64,000 nt of DNA, from the NCBI RefSeq assembly GCF_000231405.2, contig NZ_CP007032.1:2604001-2668000 (forward strand). Reading direction: 5' to 3'. Source of the DNA: Desulfitobacterium metallireducens DSM 15288. Lineage in GTDB: Bacteria > Bacillota > Desulfitobacteriia > Desulfitobacteriales > Desulfitobacteriaceae. The notes under the pieces are model-generated. The model was not told the origin of the DNA and did no database searches. It saw only the letters and a program-made list of their open reading frames with translations. Shown here piece by piece: positions 18,000 through 25,746 of this stretch. The translations under genes were made by a program, and so were the position numbers. How positions within the stretch are numbered: the stretch's first letter is position 1; the number at the start of each line of letters is the position of its first letter.

Positions 18000-18284
18000 T
18001 ACAGACGGAATAGTCTTATTAAACAGCTCAAGAAAGAATCATAGTTATAAGTGCGATAATCTCAATTATGATTCCAACCTTTGCTTGTTAACCTTTGTTA
18101 ACCTTCATGTTTCTCCCTCTCTTTTCTATTGATGAGTCGTCAAATTTATTTATATGATTGTCTACAAATAATTCATGTGTCACATTTTGCTACGATTGCG
18201 CACAACTTAAGATTTACTTATATTCCATATTATAACATCAATCTAAGTAAGCGTCTTAAATTTAAACGCTTTAAAAATAAGAAA
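18000..18284. other. Intergenic stretch with possible gene remnant
   Basis: No intact gene is supported. On the minus strand a GGGAG-preceded ATG (18106-18108) opens only six codons before a stop lying in a perfect 10-base tandem repeat, TGTTAACCTT twice (18086-18105). Further on, two frames together spell a hydrophobic small protein that runs into the MFS gene's N-terminal extension. Confidence 0.4.
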
Positions 18285-18322
18285 AGACAGCTTGTGCAAT
18301 TTTCTTGCATTTAGCTGTCTCT
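18270..18322 (-). terminator. Intrinsic terminator of yhbY
   Basis: AGACAGCT (18285-18292) and AGCTGTCT (18313-18320) pair, with an inner TTGCA/TGCAA stem, followed on the minus strand by TTTTCTTATTTTT. It ends the yhbY transcript before the accessory block. Confidence 0.85.
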
Positions 18323-18348
18323 TTTGATGTGAAGTATGACGTTTTTAG

Positions 18349-18639
18349 TTACGGTAAAATAATGACCGGCTTATCTTTGGACTCCTTGTAAAGTAAGAAA
18401 TTACGTCCAATGACTTGTACGAGTTCCGCTCCCATACGGTTAGCTAAATCTTCCGCAGCTGCTTTCGGATCTTCAGCGCTGTTTTGTAAAACGCGACCTT
18501 TAATGAGTTCTCGAGACTCAATAACCTCATTTGCTGAAGTTACGACGGCCTCTGTAACTCCTTCTTTGCCGACTTGAAGAACCGGATCCATTTCATTACC
18601 CATGGCCCGTAGAAAACGTTTTTGTTTACCTGTTAACAC
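18349..18639 (-). CDS. yhbY: YhbY-family CRM-domain RNA-binding protein
   Basis: The 96-residue protein is a single CRM domain: LTGKQKRFLRAMGNEMDPVL, then QVGKEGVTEAVV, ELIKGRVLQNSA and ELVQVIGRNFLLYKES, with the GxxG-type loop at GKEG. YhbY/YqeI binds pre-50S ribosomal RNA. The start is GTG at 18637-18639 with GGGGG six bases upstream. In Bacillus this gene directly precedes nadD; here the accessory block lies between. Confidence 0.93.
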   Translation of the reverse strand: MLTGKQKRFLRAMGNEMDPVLQVGKEGVTEAVVTSANEVIESRELIKGRVLQNSAEDPKAAAEDLANRMGAELVQVIGRNFLLYKESKDKPVIILP

Positions 18640-18736
18640 TCAAATCCCCCTATCATTACTTCGCCAATTCAGGCTATTCGTTGTACACCTAATTATCCTT
18701 GCTCATTATATATCATACACGTCAAATTTCAATTTC

Positions 18737-19939
18737 TCATTCGTACCGCAGTGCAGCCATAGGTTCTAGCTTTGCCGCTTTCCGAGCAGGATAATACCCG
18801 AAAAAGACACCCACGGCGATCGAGAACGTCACCGCTGTAAGGATGGCCCAACTTGATAAAAGCGGTGGCCACTTAAGGAAGTTTGCAATCAAGACTGCGC
18901 TTACTGAACCCAGCGCGATCCCGATGAGGCCTCCAATCAAAGAAACGACAGTAGCTTCCAATAGAAATTGCATTAAAATATCTCGTTCCTTCGCCCCAAC
19001 TGCCTTACGTAAGCCGATTTCTCGAGTACGCTCGGTCACGGACACAAGCATAATATTCATAATTCCGATTCCCCCAACAAAAAGGGAAATTGCAGCCACC
19101 AAACTGATAATGCTCGTCAAAATCTTGGTAATTTTATCGGCCGCTTCGACAAGTTGCTGAACGTTAAAAATCTCATAACCATCCGTCGTCCCGTGGCGCT
19201 GATTTAGAATTCGTTTCGCTGTCGTGGTCGCAGCTTCTAAATCCCCTTTATCAAAGGTTGTCCCCTCAAGTTGATCTACCCGCCTTGTTCCAAAAATATC
19301 AGACCACGTTCCCCAGGGCATATAACTAAAAGAACTTTGCTGGGCCATGGGGTCAAACTGAGCAAAAGTTGATTCGTCTTTCGCCAGGACTCCGATAACG
19401 CGGCAGGGAACATGATGAATCATGACCTGTTGTCCCAGTGGATTTCCGGCCCCAAAAAGGATATCTGCCATTTTTTCATCAATCACAACAACGCGTCGGT
19501 TGGAAGCCATCTCATCCTCTGAAAAAAATCGTCCTATCGCAACCTCTCGGCGTCGAGCCTCTGCAAATTCAGGGGTTGTCCCTACAACGATTGCTGAAGT
19601 ACTTTTCTGATTCACTTCCAGCGTTCCATAATCAGAACTTGCAGGTATCAGGCTCTTCACCTGCGGTAAGGCGCGTTTCAAACTATCCGTATCTTGCCAA
19701 GTCAATTTTGTTCCCTCAGATGTATTGCTTTGTCCGTTCGACTTGGGATGAATAATGAACAAATTAACCCCGGTCTTCTCTAATTCTTGCATAACCGCAG
19801 CCTTGCCCCCCAGCCCAATCGTAACCACGGTAATCACTGCAGCAATCCCGATGATAATCCCGAGCATTGTTAACCCTGCCCGAAGTTTGTTCGCCTTTAA
19901 ACTGGTTAAGGCCCCACGCAAGCTCTCGAGTAAGCTCAT
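18737..19939 (-). CDS. MacB-type ABC permease (MacB_PCD plus FtsX domains)
   Basis: The 400 residues have the MacB/FtsX layout: helix 1 in KANKLRAGLTMLGIIIGIAA, a large external periplasmic-core-like domain (about 45-270), and three C-terminal helices with the FtsX signature GIGIMNIMLVSVTERTREIG and LRKAVGAKERDILMQFL. There is no nucleotide-binding domain in this polypeptide. It overlaps the adaptor gene by 4 bases. Such permeases work with a separate ATPase, which is not found next to it. The substrate may be a peptide or small molecule. Confidence 0.88.
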   Translation of the reverse strand: MSLLESLRGALTSLKANKLRAGLTMLGIIIGIAAVITVVTIGLGGKAAVMQELEKTGVNLFIIHPKSNGQSNTSEGTKLTWQDTDSLKRALPQVKSLIPASSDYGTLEVNQKSTSAIVVGTTPEFAEARRREVAIGRFFSEDEMASNRRVVVIDEKMADILFGAGNPLGQQVMIHHVPCRVIGVLAKDESTFAQFDPMAQQSSFSYMPWGTWSDIFGTRRVDQLEGTTFDKGDLEAATTTAKRILNQRHGTTDGYEIFNVQQLVEAADKITKILTSIISLVAAISLFVGGIGIMNIMLVSVTERTREIGLRKAVGAKERDILMQFLLEATVVSLIGGLIGIALGSVSAVLIANFLKWPPLLSSWAILTAVTFSIAVGVFFGYYPARKAAKLEPMAALRYE

Positions 19940-21159
19940 GGTGTTCCACTTCCCATATCCAGGGTCACAGGTAACCCATTCGCTAGCTCGGCAGTCGGGT
20001 TAATTACCACCAGATCACCGGCCTTAAGACCTGAAGTAATTTCTTGCAAGGTGTCATTGGCTATTCCCAGACTGACTTCCGTTTTCTTAAGAATCTTGTT
20101 GACAACTTGAAAAACAAAACTTTTTCCACCCTCTTGAAAAAGGGCTTCTTGGGGAATGGCCAAGATATTATCTTTAGATGCTGTCGCGATATTTAAATCC
20201 ACGGTAAATCCCGGTTTTAATTCTGGAGGAACATTATCAAGATCGATTTTGACTCCAACTGAAGGAGGCGTATTCCCTTGGACACTAACCTTACTCACCG
20301 CTTGAGGTGCAACCTCCGAGATAGCACCCGCAATAGGTGTCGTTCCGAGAACTTTGCTTGTTACTCTTACCTTTTGTCCAAGCTGTACCTTGCCCGCATC
20401 TACTTCGTTCAATTGGGTTGACACTTGAAGCTTGCTTAAATCACCCACTACAACCAAAGGAGTCTGCAGCGGAGCCATGCTTTCATCCTGAGCATTTAAT
20501 TCAAGCACCGTACCCGCAATACTTGCCACATAAACATTTTGGGCACGTTGAGCTTGAGCAACCTTCAGTCCTTCCTGAGCTTGTTGCAGCATCGCTTGAG
20601 CTTGGGAAACCGCTGCCTCTGCTTGTTGCAGCGCAGAATCCGAGCCTTGCTGAATGGGATTGTCTGAAGCACTCACAGTTGAGTTCATCGGAACCTCAAC
20701 TGTAGGAATCGAAGAAGAATTTTGGAGCACTGGAGGTGTTCCGGAAGAGGCAATTTGGGACATTACTGATGCAACCTGGACACCTTTTATGGAGTCCAAG
20801 TTCTTCTGCGCAACTGAAAGATTGGTTTGCGCTGTATTCACTCCGGCTTTGGCTTGAGCCACTTGAGCATCGGCAAGAGTGGTATCCATTTGCACTAGGG
20901 TTTGTCCGCTCTTCACCGTATCCCCTGTGTGAACGTAAACCTTAGCCACCTTGCTCGGAGCCATCAGTGCCACCTGCTGTTGCTGAACAGGGGCAACCGT
21001 TCCTGAAGCATACACTTCCTGTTGAATTGAGGTATTTTCGACTGCTGCTACTTTAACCTTTACTCCTGCAGGTGTCCGCACAAACCACCAAGCACTAAAG
21101 ATGACTCCCAGCAAAATAGCCACGCTAACGATACTCCAGGCCCACTTTTTGCGACTCAA
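19936..21159 (-). CDS. HlyD/MacA-family efflux adaptor protein
   Basis: The 407 residues start at TTG (21157-21159) behind GGAGGG, with a membrane anchor (WSIVSVAILLGVIFSAWWFV), a barrel-sandwich hybrid split into SGTVAPVQQQQVALMAPSKV and the VASIAGTVLELNAQ half, and a coiled hairpin between them (about 90-215) that is rich in Gln/Ala and has a Ser/Pro-rich insertion near its tip. The beta-barrel and membrane-proximal domains follow (VQLGQKVRVTSKVLG, FQVVNKILKKTEVSLGI). It links the permease to the cell surface. obgE lies upstream. Confidence 0.88.
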   Translation of the reverse strand: MSRKKWAWSIVSVAILLGVIFSAWWFVRTPAGVKVKVAAVENTSIQQEVYASGTVAPVQQQQVALMAPSKVAKVYVHTGDTVKSGQTLVQMDTTLADAQVAQAKAGVNTAQTNLSVAQKNLDSIKGVQVASVMSQIASSGTPPVLQNSSSIPTVEVPMNSTVSASDNPIQQGSDSALQQAEAAVSQAQAMLQQAQEGLKVAQAQRAQNVYVASIAGTVLELNAQDESMAPLQTPLVVVGDLSKLQVSTQLNEVDAGKVQLGQKVRVTSKVLGTTPIAGAISEVAPQAVSKVSVQGNTPPSVGVKIDLDNVPPELKPGFTVDLNIATASKDNILAIPQEALFQEGGKSFVFQVVNKILKKTEVSLGIANDTLQEITSGLKAGDLVVINPTAELANGLPVTLDMGSGTP

Positions 21160-21208
21160 TTCAGTGCCCTCCTTAGCCCTGCTAACCTAAATTGACCTCT
21201 TCGCTCCT

Positions 21209-22483
21209 CTAGTCCTCCCAGTCAAACTCCACTTCAGCGATCTTGACTTTGTCCCCGGCCTGAATTCCTTCTGATCGGAGAGCATCGTCCACACCCATGG
21301 TTTTTAAGATAGTTTGGAAACGATAAACCCCTTCTTCGCTCTCGAAAAGGGTCATCTTAACATGCTTTTCAATCTCTTTACCCGTAATGATAAAGACACC
21401 GTCTTCTTTCGTGATCATGAAGCGTTCTTTCTGTTCCACATGAGTGACTTTATGCGATTCATCCTTGTGGACAAAAATCTCTGGTGCCGGAATTTCCGGT
21501 AACAGCTGAGCAATCCGGTAAATCAACGGTTTAAGCCCTTCACCCGTCGCCGCCGAAACCGAAAAAATCTCAGTTTCACTTCCTAATTCATCTTGCAAAC
21601 GCTTTAAATTTTCCTCCGCGCCGGGAATATCCATTTTATTAGCCACAACAATCATCGGACGTTTGGCCAATTCCGGACTGTATTGGAGCAGTTCCTCTTG
21701 AATGATTCGGTAGTCCTCAAGCGGATCGCGTTCTTCCGAACCGGAAATATCCAAAACGTGCAGAATTAAGCGGGTTCTCTCCGTATGCCTTAAAAATTCA
21801 TGACCCAAGCCTGCCCCTGTATGCGCTCCTTCAATTAGGCCTGGAATATCTGCCATGACAAAACTATACCCGTCCTCCAAATCCACCACACCCAGATTCG
21901 GAACAAGCGTTGTAAAATGATAATCAGCAATCTTGGGTTTAGCCGCCGAAACCTGAGAAATAATCGTCGATTTTCCGACGTTGGGGAACCCTACAAGACC
22001 CACATCCGCTAAAAGCTTCAGTTCCAGGGTCAGATAATGGTCTTCCCCAGGTTCACCATTTTCTGCTAAAGTCGGCGCTTTGTTGGTGTTACTCATAAAA
22101 CGAGCATTTCCCCGTCCGCCGCGTCCTCCTTTGGCAACAACAACCTTCTGTCCATGCTCGGTTAAATCGGCAATAACCTCTCCCGTATCCTGATCTTTGA
22201 TCAGTGTTCCCGTCGGAATGCGCACAACCAGGTCCTCAGCACCGTGGCCATGCATATTCTTCCCCTGGCCATGCTCGCCGCGGTCCGCTTTATAATGGCG
22301 CTTATAACGAAAGTCAGCAAGTGTCCGTAGTCCTTCATCCGCTACAAAAACAACGTTTCCGCCTCGACCTCCGTCTCCGCCTGCTGGGCCCCCTTCAGGA
22401 ACATATTTTTCTCGACGAAAGGCTACTGCTCCAGCGCCGCCGTCTCCACCTTTGACATAAATTTTCGCTTGGTCATAAAACAT
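21209..22483 (-). CDS. obgE: Obg/CgtA GTPase
   Basis: Obg is an essential GTPase that binds the large ribosomal subunit and, in Bacillus, supports Spo0A phosphorelay activity. The 424 residues show the glycine-rich Obg fold (1-158; YVKGGDGGAGAVAFRREKYV), the G domain with G1 GFPNVGKST (165-173), G3 DIPGLIEGA, G4 NKMD, and the C-terminal OCT domain (about 345-424). All motifs are intact and the length is standard for the OCT-bearing type. It is 15 bases after the Spo0B-like gene. Confidence 0.97.
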   Translation of the reverse strand: MFYDQAKIYVKGGDGGAGAVAFRREKYVPEGGPAGGDGGRGGNVVFVADEGLRTLADFRYKRHYKADRGEHGQGKNMHGHGAEDLVVRIPTGTLIKDQDTGEVIADLTEHGQKVVVAKGGRGGRGNARFMSNTNKAPTLAENGEPGEDHYLTLELKLLADVGLVGFPNVGKSTIISQVSAAKPKIADYHFTTLVPNLGVVDLEDGYSFVMADIPGLIEGAHTGAGLGHEFLRHTERTRLILHVLDISGSEERDPLEDYRIIQEELLQYSPELAKRPMIVVANKMDIPGAEENLKRLQDELGSETEIFSVSAATGEGLKPLIYRIAQLLPEIPAPEIFVHKDESHKVTHVEQKERFMITKEDGVFIITGKEIEKHVKMTLFESEEGVYRFQTILKTMGVDDALRSEGIQAGDKVKIAEVEFDWED

Positions 22484-22498
22484 ACCACGAATCCCCTT

Positions 22499-23020
22499 TT
22501 ATTCCGTCTTCCAGAGCGCCAACCGGTTTTCCCAAACCGTCTGTTCTTTGCGCATTACTTTCAAATGACAAAACAACCCTTTATCTCCATCTATGTAAAG
22601 AAAGACATCTGGGTGTTCTACTTCGGTCTCACGATATTTATCGTACAGATTCCTGATACATTCTCTAGTGTACCCGTATAAGGCTTGTCCGTATTCTTCC
22701 CGCCAAAATTCTTTCCAGAATTGAGTAGTTTTCATTTGCTCATCCAAATAAATTTCAACCGGGAATTGCTCTTTACGCAAAGCGAGGATAAAACCCAGAA
22801 TGAGCGCACCCACTGTTTCCTGGGGAATTTGTCCCGCGGTCTGCTCCGCTTCAAAGTCATCGATCATCTCGCGCATATACTCAAGTGCTTTATCTGCTTT
22901 TCCTAACTGTAAATAACCCCTAATCACCTGAACGTGATTAAGAAAATCATGACGTTGCAGACGGTAGTATTCCAGTTGCTCCTTCAATAGGATGTGATCT
23001 AGACTCTCCCCATCGTGCAT
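22499..23020 (-). CDS. spo0B: Spo0B-like histidine phosphotransferase
   Basis: Spo0B relays phosphate from Spo0F to Spo0A at the start of sporulation in Bacillus. The 173 residues show the SpoOB_a alpha-helical hairpin: LKEQLEYYRLQRHDFLNHVQ, with His in RHDFLNH as the phosphoacceptor (about residue 25), followed by a divergent kinase-like C-terminal part. Position between rpmA and obgE equals that of B. subtilis spo0B. The ATG at 23018-23020 is chosen because GGAGG lies 8 bases upstream. Function as a phosphorelay protein is inference; many Clostridia lack the full relay. Confidence 0.75.
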   Translation of the reverse strand: MHDGESLDHILLKEQLEYYRLQRHDFLNHVQVIRGYLQLGKADKALEYMREMIDDFEAEQTAGQIPQETVGALILGFILALRKEQFPVEIYLDEQMKTTQFWKEFWREEYGQALYGYTRECIRNLYDKYRETEVEHPDVFLYIDGDKGLFCHLKVMRKEQTVWENRLALWKTE

Positions 23021-23070
23021 TTTCAAATCCTCCATTAAATAACGGCCTAAAGATCAGTTCACCAAATCAT

Positions 23071-23106
23071 CCAAAAAACCCCTGGGGAATCCCCAGGGGC
23101 TTTTTC
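23071..23106 (-). terminator. Intrinsic terminator after rpmA
   Basis: CCCCTGGGG (23079-23087) and CCCCAGGGG (23091-23099) form a perfect 9-base stem with a 3-base loop. On the minus strand it is followed by TTTTTTGG; the plus side also has TTTTTC, so it can act in both directions. Confidence 0.9.
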
Positions 23107-23119
23107 TTCATGTTGTCAA

Positions 23120-23416
23120 TTAAGCTTGAGCAACCTGGCGCTCAGGATAAATGCTAACTTGTTTACGGTTGCGATCCTTGCGCTCGAATTTCACATAGCC
23201 ATCGATCGTAGCAAAGAGGGTATCATCCTTGCCCAGACCGCAGTTTTTACCAGCATGGAATTTCGTTCCGCGTTGACGAACGATGATGTTGCCTGCGAGT
23301 ACGAATTGACCGTCTCCGCGTTTCACACCTAAACGTTGTGCATTACTGTCACGACCATTTCGGGAACTACCTACCCCTTTTTTATGAGCGAACAGTTGCA
23401 GGTTCATTTTTAACAT
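23120..23416 (-). CDS. rpmA: 50S ribosomal protein L27 with cleavable N-terminus
   Basis: L27 sits at the peptidyl-transferase centre. The 98 residues start [20 protein letters not shown] and contain the family core [20 protein letters not shown] and [20 protein letters not shown]. The N-terminal extension MNLQLF before AHKKG is the type removed by the Prp protease in Firmicutes. GGAGGTG precedes the ATG (23414-23416) by 6 bases, and the start overlaps the end of prp by 7 bases, which couples the protease and its substrate. Confidence 0.97.
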   Translation of the reverse strand: MLKMNLQLFAHKKGVGSSRNGRDSNAQRLGVKRGDGQFVLAGNIIVRQRGTKFHAGKNCGLGKDDTLFATIDGYVKFERKDRNRKQVSIYPERQVAQA

Positions 23417-23766
23417 GGAGTCCACCTCCTTTGAGTAATATTCACATATTCCTGACCATAGCTTTGCTGGATTTCTTCAATCCCCAAAACCATTGTTTTT
23501 AGTATCCATTGAGCTTGTTCCAGGGTCTGAGGATCTAACTCAGGAAGGGAACAGGTCAAATACCCATCCGAATCCCTAACTTGAACCTCGGGTTGCTGGG
23601 GCAAAAAGTGCTCCAATCCATTGACCGCTGAAATACTGAGTGCCGAAATCGCTGCACAGACAATATCTTGTCCATACTCTGCATATCCTGCATGCCCAGT
23701 GAGTTCAAATTTCCGAATCCTCTGATCTTCGTCAAGCCAGAGAATCAAGTGAATTCCTTGCCTCAT
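23410..23766 (-). CDS. prp: Prp, cysteine protease that trims ribosomal protein L27
   Basis: Prp (YsxB) removes the N-terminal extension of L27 before ribosome assembly. The 118 residues start [20 protein letters not shown] and carry the catalytic His in [14 protein letters not shown] (about residue 28) and Cys in [20 protein letters not shown] (about 40). The ATG at 23764-23766 lies one base after the rplU stop, so translation is coupled; a longer reading overlapping rplU is rejected. The rplU-prp-rpmA order is the standard Firmicute arrangement. Confidence 0.93.
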   Translation of the reverse strand: MRQGIHLILWLDEDQRIRKFELTGHAGYAEYGQDIVCAAISALSISAVNGLEHFLPQQPEVQVRDSDGYLTCSLPELDPQTLEQAQWILKTMVLGIEEIQQSYGQEYVNITQRRWTPC

Positions 23767-23767
23767 C

Positions 23768-24079
23768 TTAAGCTTGGATAGCTTCGACGAGAACTTTTGT
23801 ATACGGTTGGCGATGTCCTTGTTTGCGACGGTAGTTCTTTTTGGATTTGAATTTGAAGACAATAATCTTCTCTCCCTTGCCATGCTCAACAACTTTAAGC
23901 ACAACCTTTGCACCGTCAACAACTGGAGTTCCCACTTTAACTACGCCGTCTTTTTCTACTAAAAGAACTTGGTCGATCGTTACTGTGTCTCCAACATTCG
24001 CATTTAGCTTTTCCACGTAAAGAGTATTACCCTCTTCAGCACGGAATTGCTTGCCACCTGTTTCAATCACTGCGTACAT
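23768..24079 (-). CDS. rplU: 50S ribosomal protein L21
   Basis: The 103-residue protein begins [20 protein letters not shown] and ends with the conserved [27 protein letters not shown] lies 8 bases before the ATG (24077-24079), so a reading six residues longer is rejected. It heads the rplU-prp-rpmA unit, behind a leader RNA and a good promoter. Confidence 0.97.
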   Translation of the reverse strand: MYAVIETGGKQFRAEEGNTLYVEKLNANVGDTVTIDQVLLVEKDGVVKVGTPVVDGAKVVLKVVEHGKGEKIIVFKFKSKKNYRRKQGHRQPYTKVLVEAIQA

Positions 24080-24181
24080 ATTAATTACACCTCCCATTGC
24101 CTAGACTCGCCTGTGCAGGCCAGTTTTTTCAAACTTGTTCAATGCCTGATTCGCGCGGTTGCGGTGAGAAGTCACCACATT
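24080..24181 (-). ncRNA. Candidate L21 leader (autoregulatory mRNA leader)
   Basis: The about 100-base leader of rplU contains GGTGACTTCTCACC (a hairpin near 24165-24178), and GGCCTGCACAGGCGAG just before the ribosome site, which resembles the conserved part of the Rfam L21 leader as I remember it. L21 or a partner would bind it. The call is from memory of the motif and from position. Confidence 0.55.
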
Positions 24182-24187
24182 TAGTTA

Positions 24188-24217
24188 TTTTAGCATTAAC
24201 TAACGTAATCTGTCAAT
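24188..24217 (-). promoter_or_regulatory. Candidate promoter of rplU-prp-rpmA
   Basis: TTGACA (24212-24217), 18-base spacer, TAAAAT (24188-24193). It begins 20 bases after the stop of the last men-cluster gene, with no terminator in between. Confidence 0.75.
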
Positions 24218-24236
24218 AAAGCGTCAAAACAATAGT

Positions 24237-24617
24237 TTATTTATCAACAATGGTATTGGTCACGTTTACACAGGAGATCAATCTATCATTTTCATCGTAC
24301 ATCTCGATCTGCCATACATGCGATGTTCTTCCCTTGTGCATGAGTATTCCTTTGGCCAGGATATAGCCTTCGATCTTTTTCGGTCTAAAATGATATGTGA
24401 CAACGTTAGAGCCCACAGCCACATGATCCTTGTCAAGGATTGCATTCGAACCCTGACCGGCAACCGTTTCGCCAAAGGCAATCGTTGCTCCGCCATGCAA
24501 CAGACCAAAGGGTTGACTGTGAAACGAGGTTAAATTCATTTTGGCTTCAAATCGATCTGCCTTTTGATCGGGTTCCATATGAAAATATTCGATATTCAGG
24601 CCCTCAATTAAGTTCAT
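24237..24617 (-). CDS. menI: Hotdog thioesterase, probably the DHNA-CoA thioesterase of menaquinone synthesis
   Basis: The 126 residues form a PaaI-type hotdog fold: SFHSQPFGLLHGGATIAFGE, with the HGG motif and the Glu in AFGETVAGQG as likely catalytic residues, then HVAVGSNVVTYHFRPKKIEG and the C-terminal strand VTNTIVDK. In this place it should release 1,4-dihydroxy-2-naphthoate from its CoA ester after MenB. The ATG at 24615-24617 has GAGGAG about 7 bases upstream. It follows menC by 10 bases as the last gene of the cluster. Family is clear; the substrate is inferred from context. Confidence 0.78.
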   Translation of the reverse strand: MNLIEGLNIEYFHMEPDQKADRFEAKMNLTSFHSQPFGLLHGGATIAFGETVAGQGSNAILDKDHVAVGSNVVTYHFRPKKIEGYILAKGILMHKGRTSHVWQIEMYDENDRLISCVNVTNTIVDK

Positions 24618-24627
24618 TTTAGTCTCC

Positions 24628-25746
24628 TCACAACATATCTCGGTCGAGAATGGCATGATTAATAGTCAGAGATTTTAAAATATCTTCATCTATTTCGACT
24701 CCTAAACCCGGTCCTTTAGGGACTTGGATGAGACCCTGCGAGGCTATAATTTCAGGCTGAATAACATCTTCTGAAAAATAGCGCCGTGATGAAGATAAGT
24801 CTCCAGGGATATAATTGTCTTTTAAACTGGCTAAATGGACATGCAAGATTTTAGAAATTCCGCTTTCCATCATGCTGCCTATCCAAAAATGGATATGATG
24901 CTGGCGACAGAGTTCAATCATTTGTTGGGCATAATACATGCCACCGACACGACCCACTTTAATATTAACCACTTGGCATGCCTTAAATTGAATGGCCTTC
25001 TTTAAATCTTCCACGGTTTGAATACTTTCATCCATGCAGATCGGCGTCGTCAGTTGCTCTTGGAGTTTTTGATACGCTAAAAAATTCTCCTCCGCTAAAG
25101 GCTCTTCCAGACAGAGCAACCCTAACTCATCGATTTTTTTCAGCTCCGGTATCTGTTCCACTCTAAAACTTCGATTGGCATCCGCTAATAACATAAGGTC
25201 AGGGTATTTTTCGCGAATACACTTTAACTTGAAAAAACCGTCTTCAGGCTTGATTTTGATTTTGAAACGAGCATATCCCTCTTGTAAATAGTCATCTATT
25301 TGATTCAACAAATGCGTGATCTCTAAATCTCCCAAAACCATACCTGCGTAGATAGCATCCTGGGTTTCTTCATGAAATACGGTATCCATAATGGACTGGT
25401 GTTGACGCCTTGCGAACAAATCCAAAAGGGCATTTTCCACTCCGGCCGTTGCCATGGGATATGTCACATTATCCATCCATGGATGAATTTCAAAGGGATG
25501 TTTGATTTCTCTTGCCAAGAGCTGTGGAAGAAAGCGATTAAGCAGTACACGTTTAGAATCAGGAAGCGTTTCCTGGGTATAAAAGGGTTCATTAAACGCA
25601 ACGACTTCTCCGTAACCTACAGTTCCGAGTTCATCAATCACCTTGATCACAAGCGTTTCCCGATGATTTAGAAGGGCTTGAGCGGATTTAAAGGTAAATT
25701 TCATGGGCATGCTGAGATGAAAGACTTCAATTTTATTAATCCACAT
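24628..25746 (-). CDS. menC: o-Succinylbenzoate synthase
   Basis: MenC dehydrates SHCHC to o-succinylbenzoate. The 372 residues are an enolase-superfamily barrel: the catalytic Lys pair is in RFKIKIKPEDG, the three metal ligands are in LLADANRSF, LLCLEEPLAEE and ICMDESIQT, and the second Lys is in VNIKVGRVGG. N-terminal capping-domain strands (INKIEVFHLSMPMKFTF) are normal. The ATG at 25744-25746 overlaps the menE stop by 11 bases; a TTG four codons earlier is possible. Confidence 0.93.
   Translation of the reverse strand: MWINKIEVFHLSMPMKFTFKSAQALLNHRETLVIKVIDELGTVGYGEVVAFNEPFYTQETLPDSKRVLLNRFLPQLLAREIKHPFEIHPWMDNVTYPMATAGVENALLDLFARRQHQSIMDTVFHEETQDAIYAGMVLGDLEITHLLNQIDDYLQEGYARFKIKIKPEDGFFKLKCIREKYPDLMLLADANRSFRVEQIPELKKIDELGLLCLEEPLAEENFLAYQKLQEQLTTPICMDESIQTVEDLKKAIQFKACQVVNIKVGRVGGMYYAQQMIELCRQHHIHFWIGSMMESGISKILHVHLASLKDNYIPGDLSSSRRYFSEDVIQPEIIASQGLIQVPKGPGLGVEIDEDILKSLTINHAILDRDML

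Noticed and set aside
18129-18314. Plus-strand frame of 61 codons
   Set aside because: It runs over the yhbY terminator, lacks a ribosome site and resembles no protein.
23767-23922. Long N-terminal extension of Prp overlapping rplU
   Set aside because: The extension is rplU sequence read in another frame; the ATG at 23766 gives the family-typical protein.
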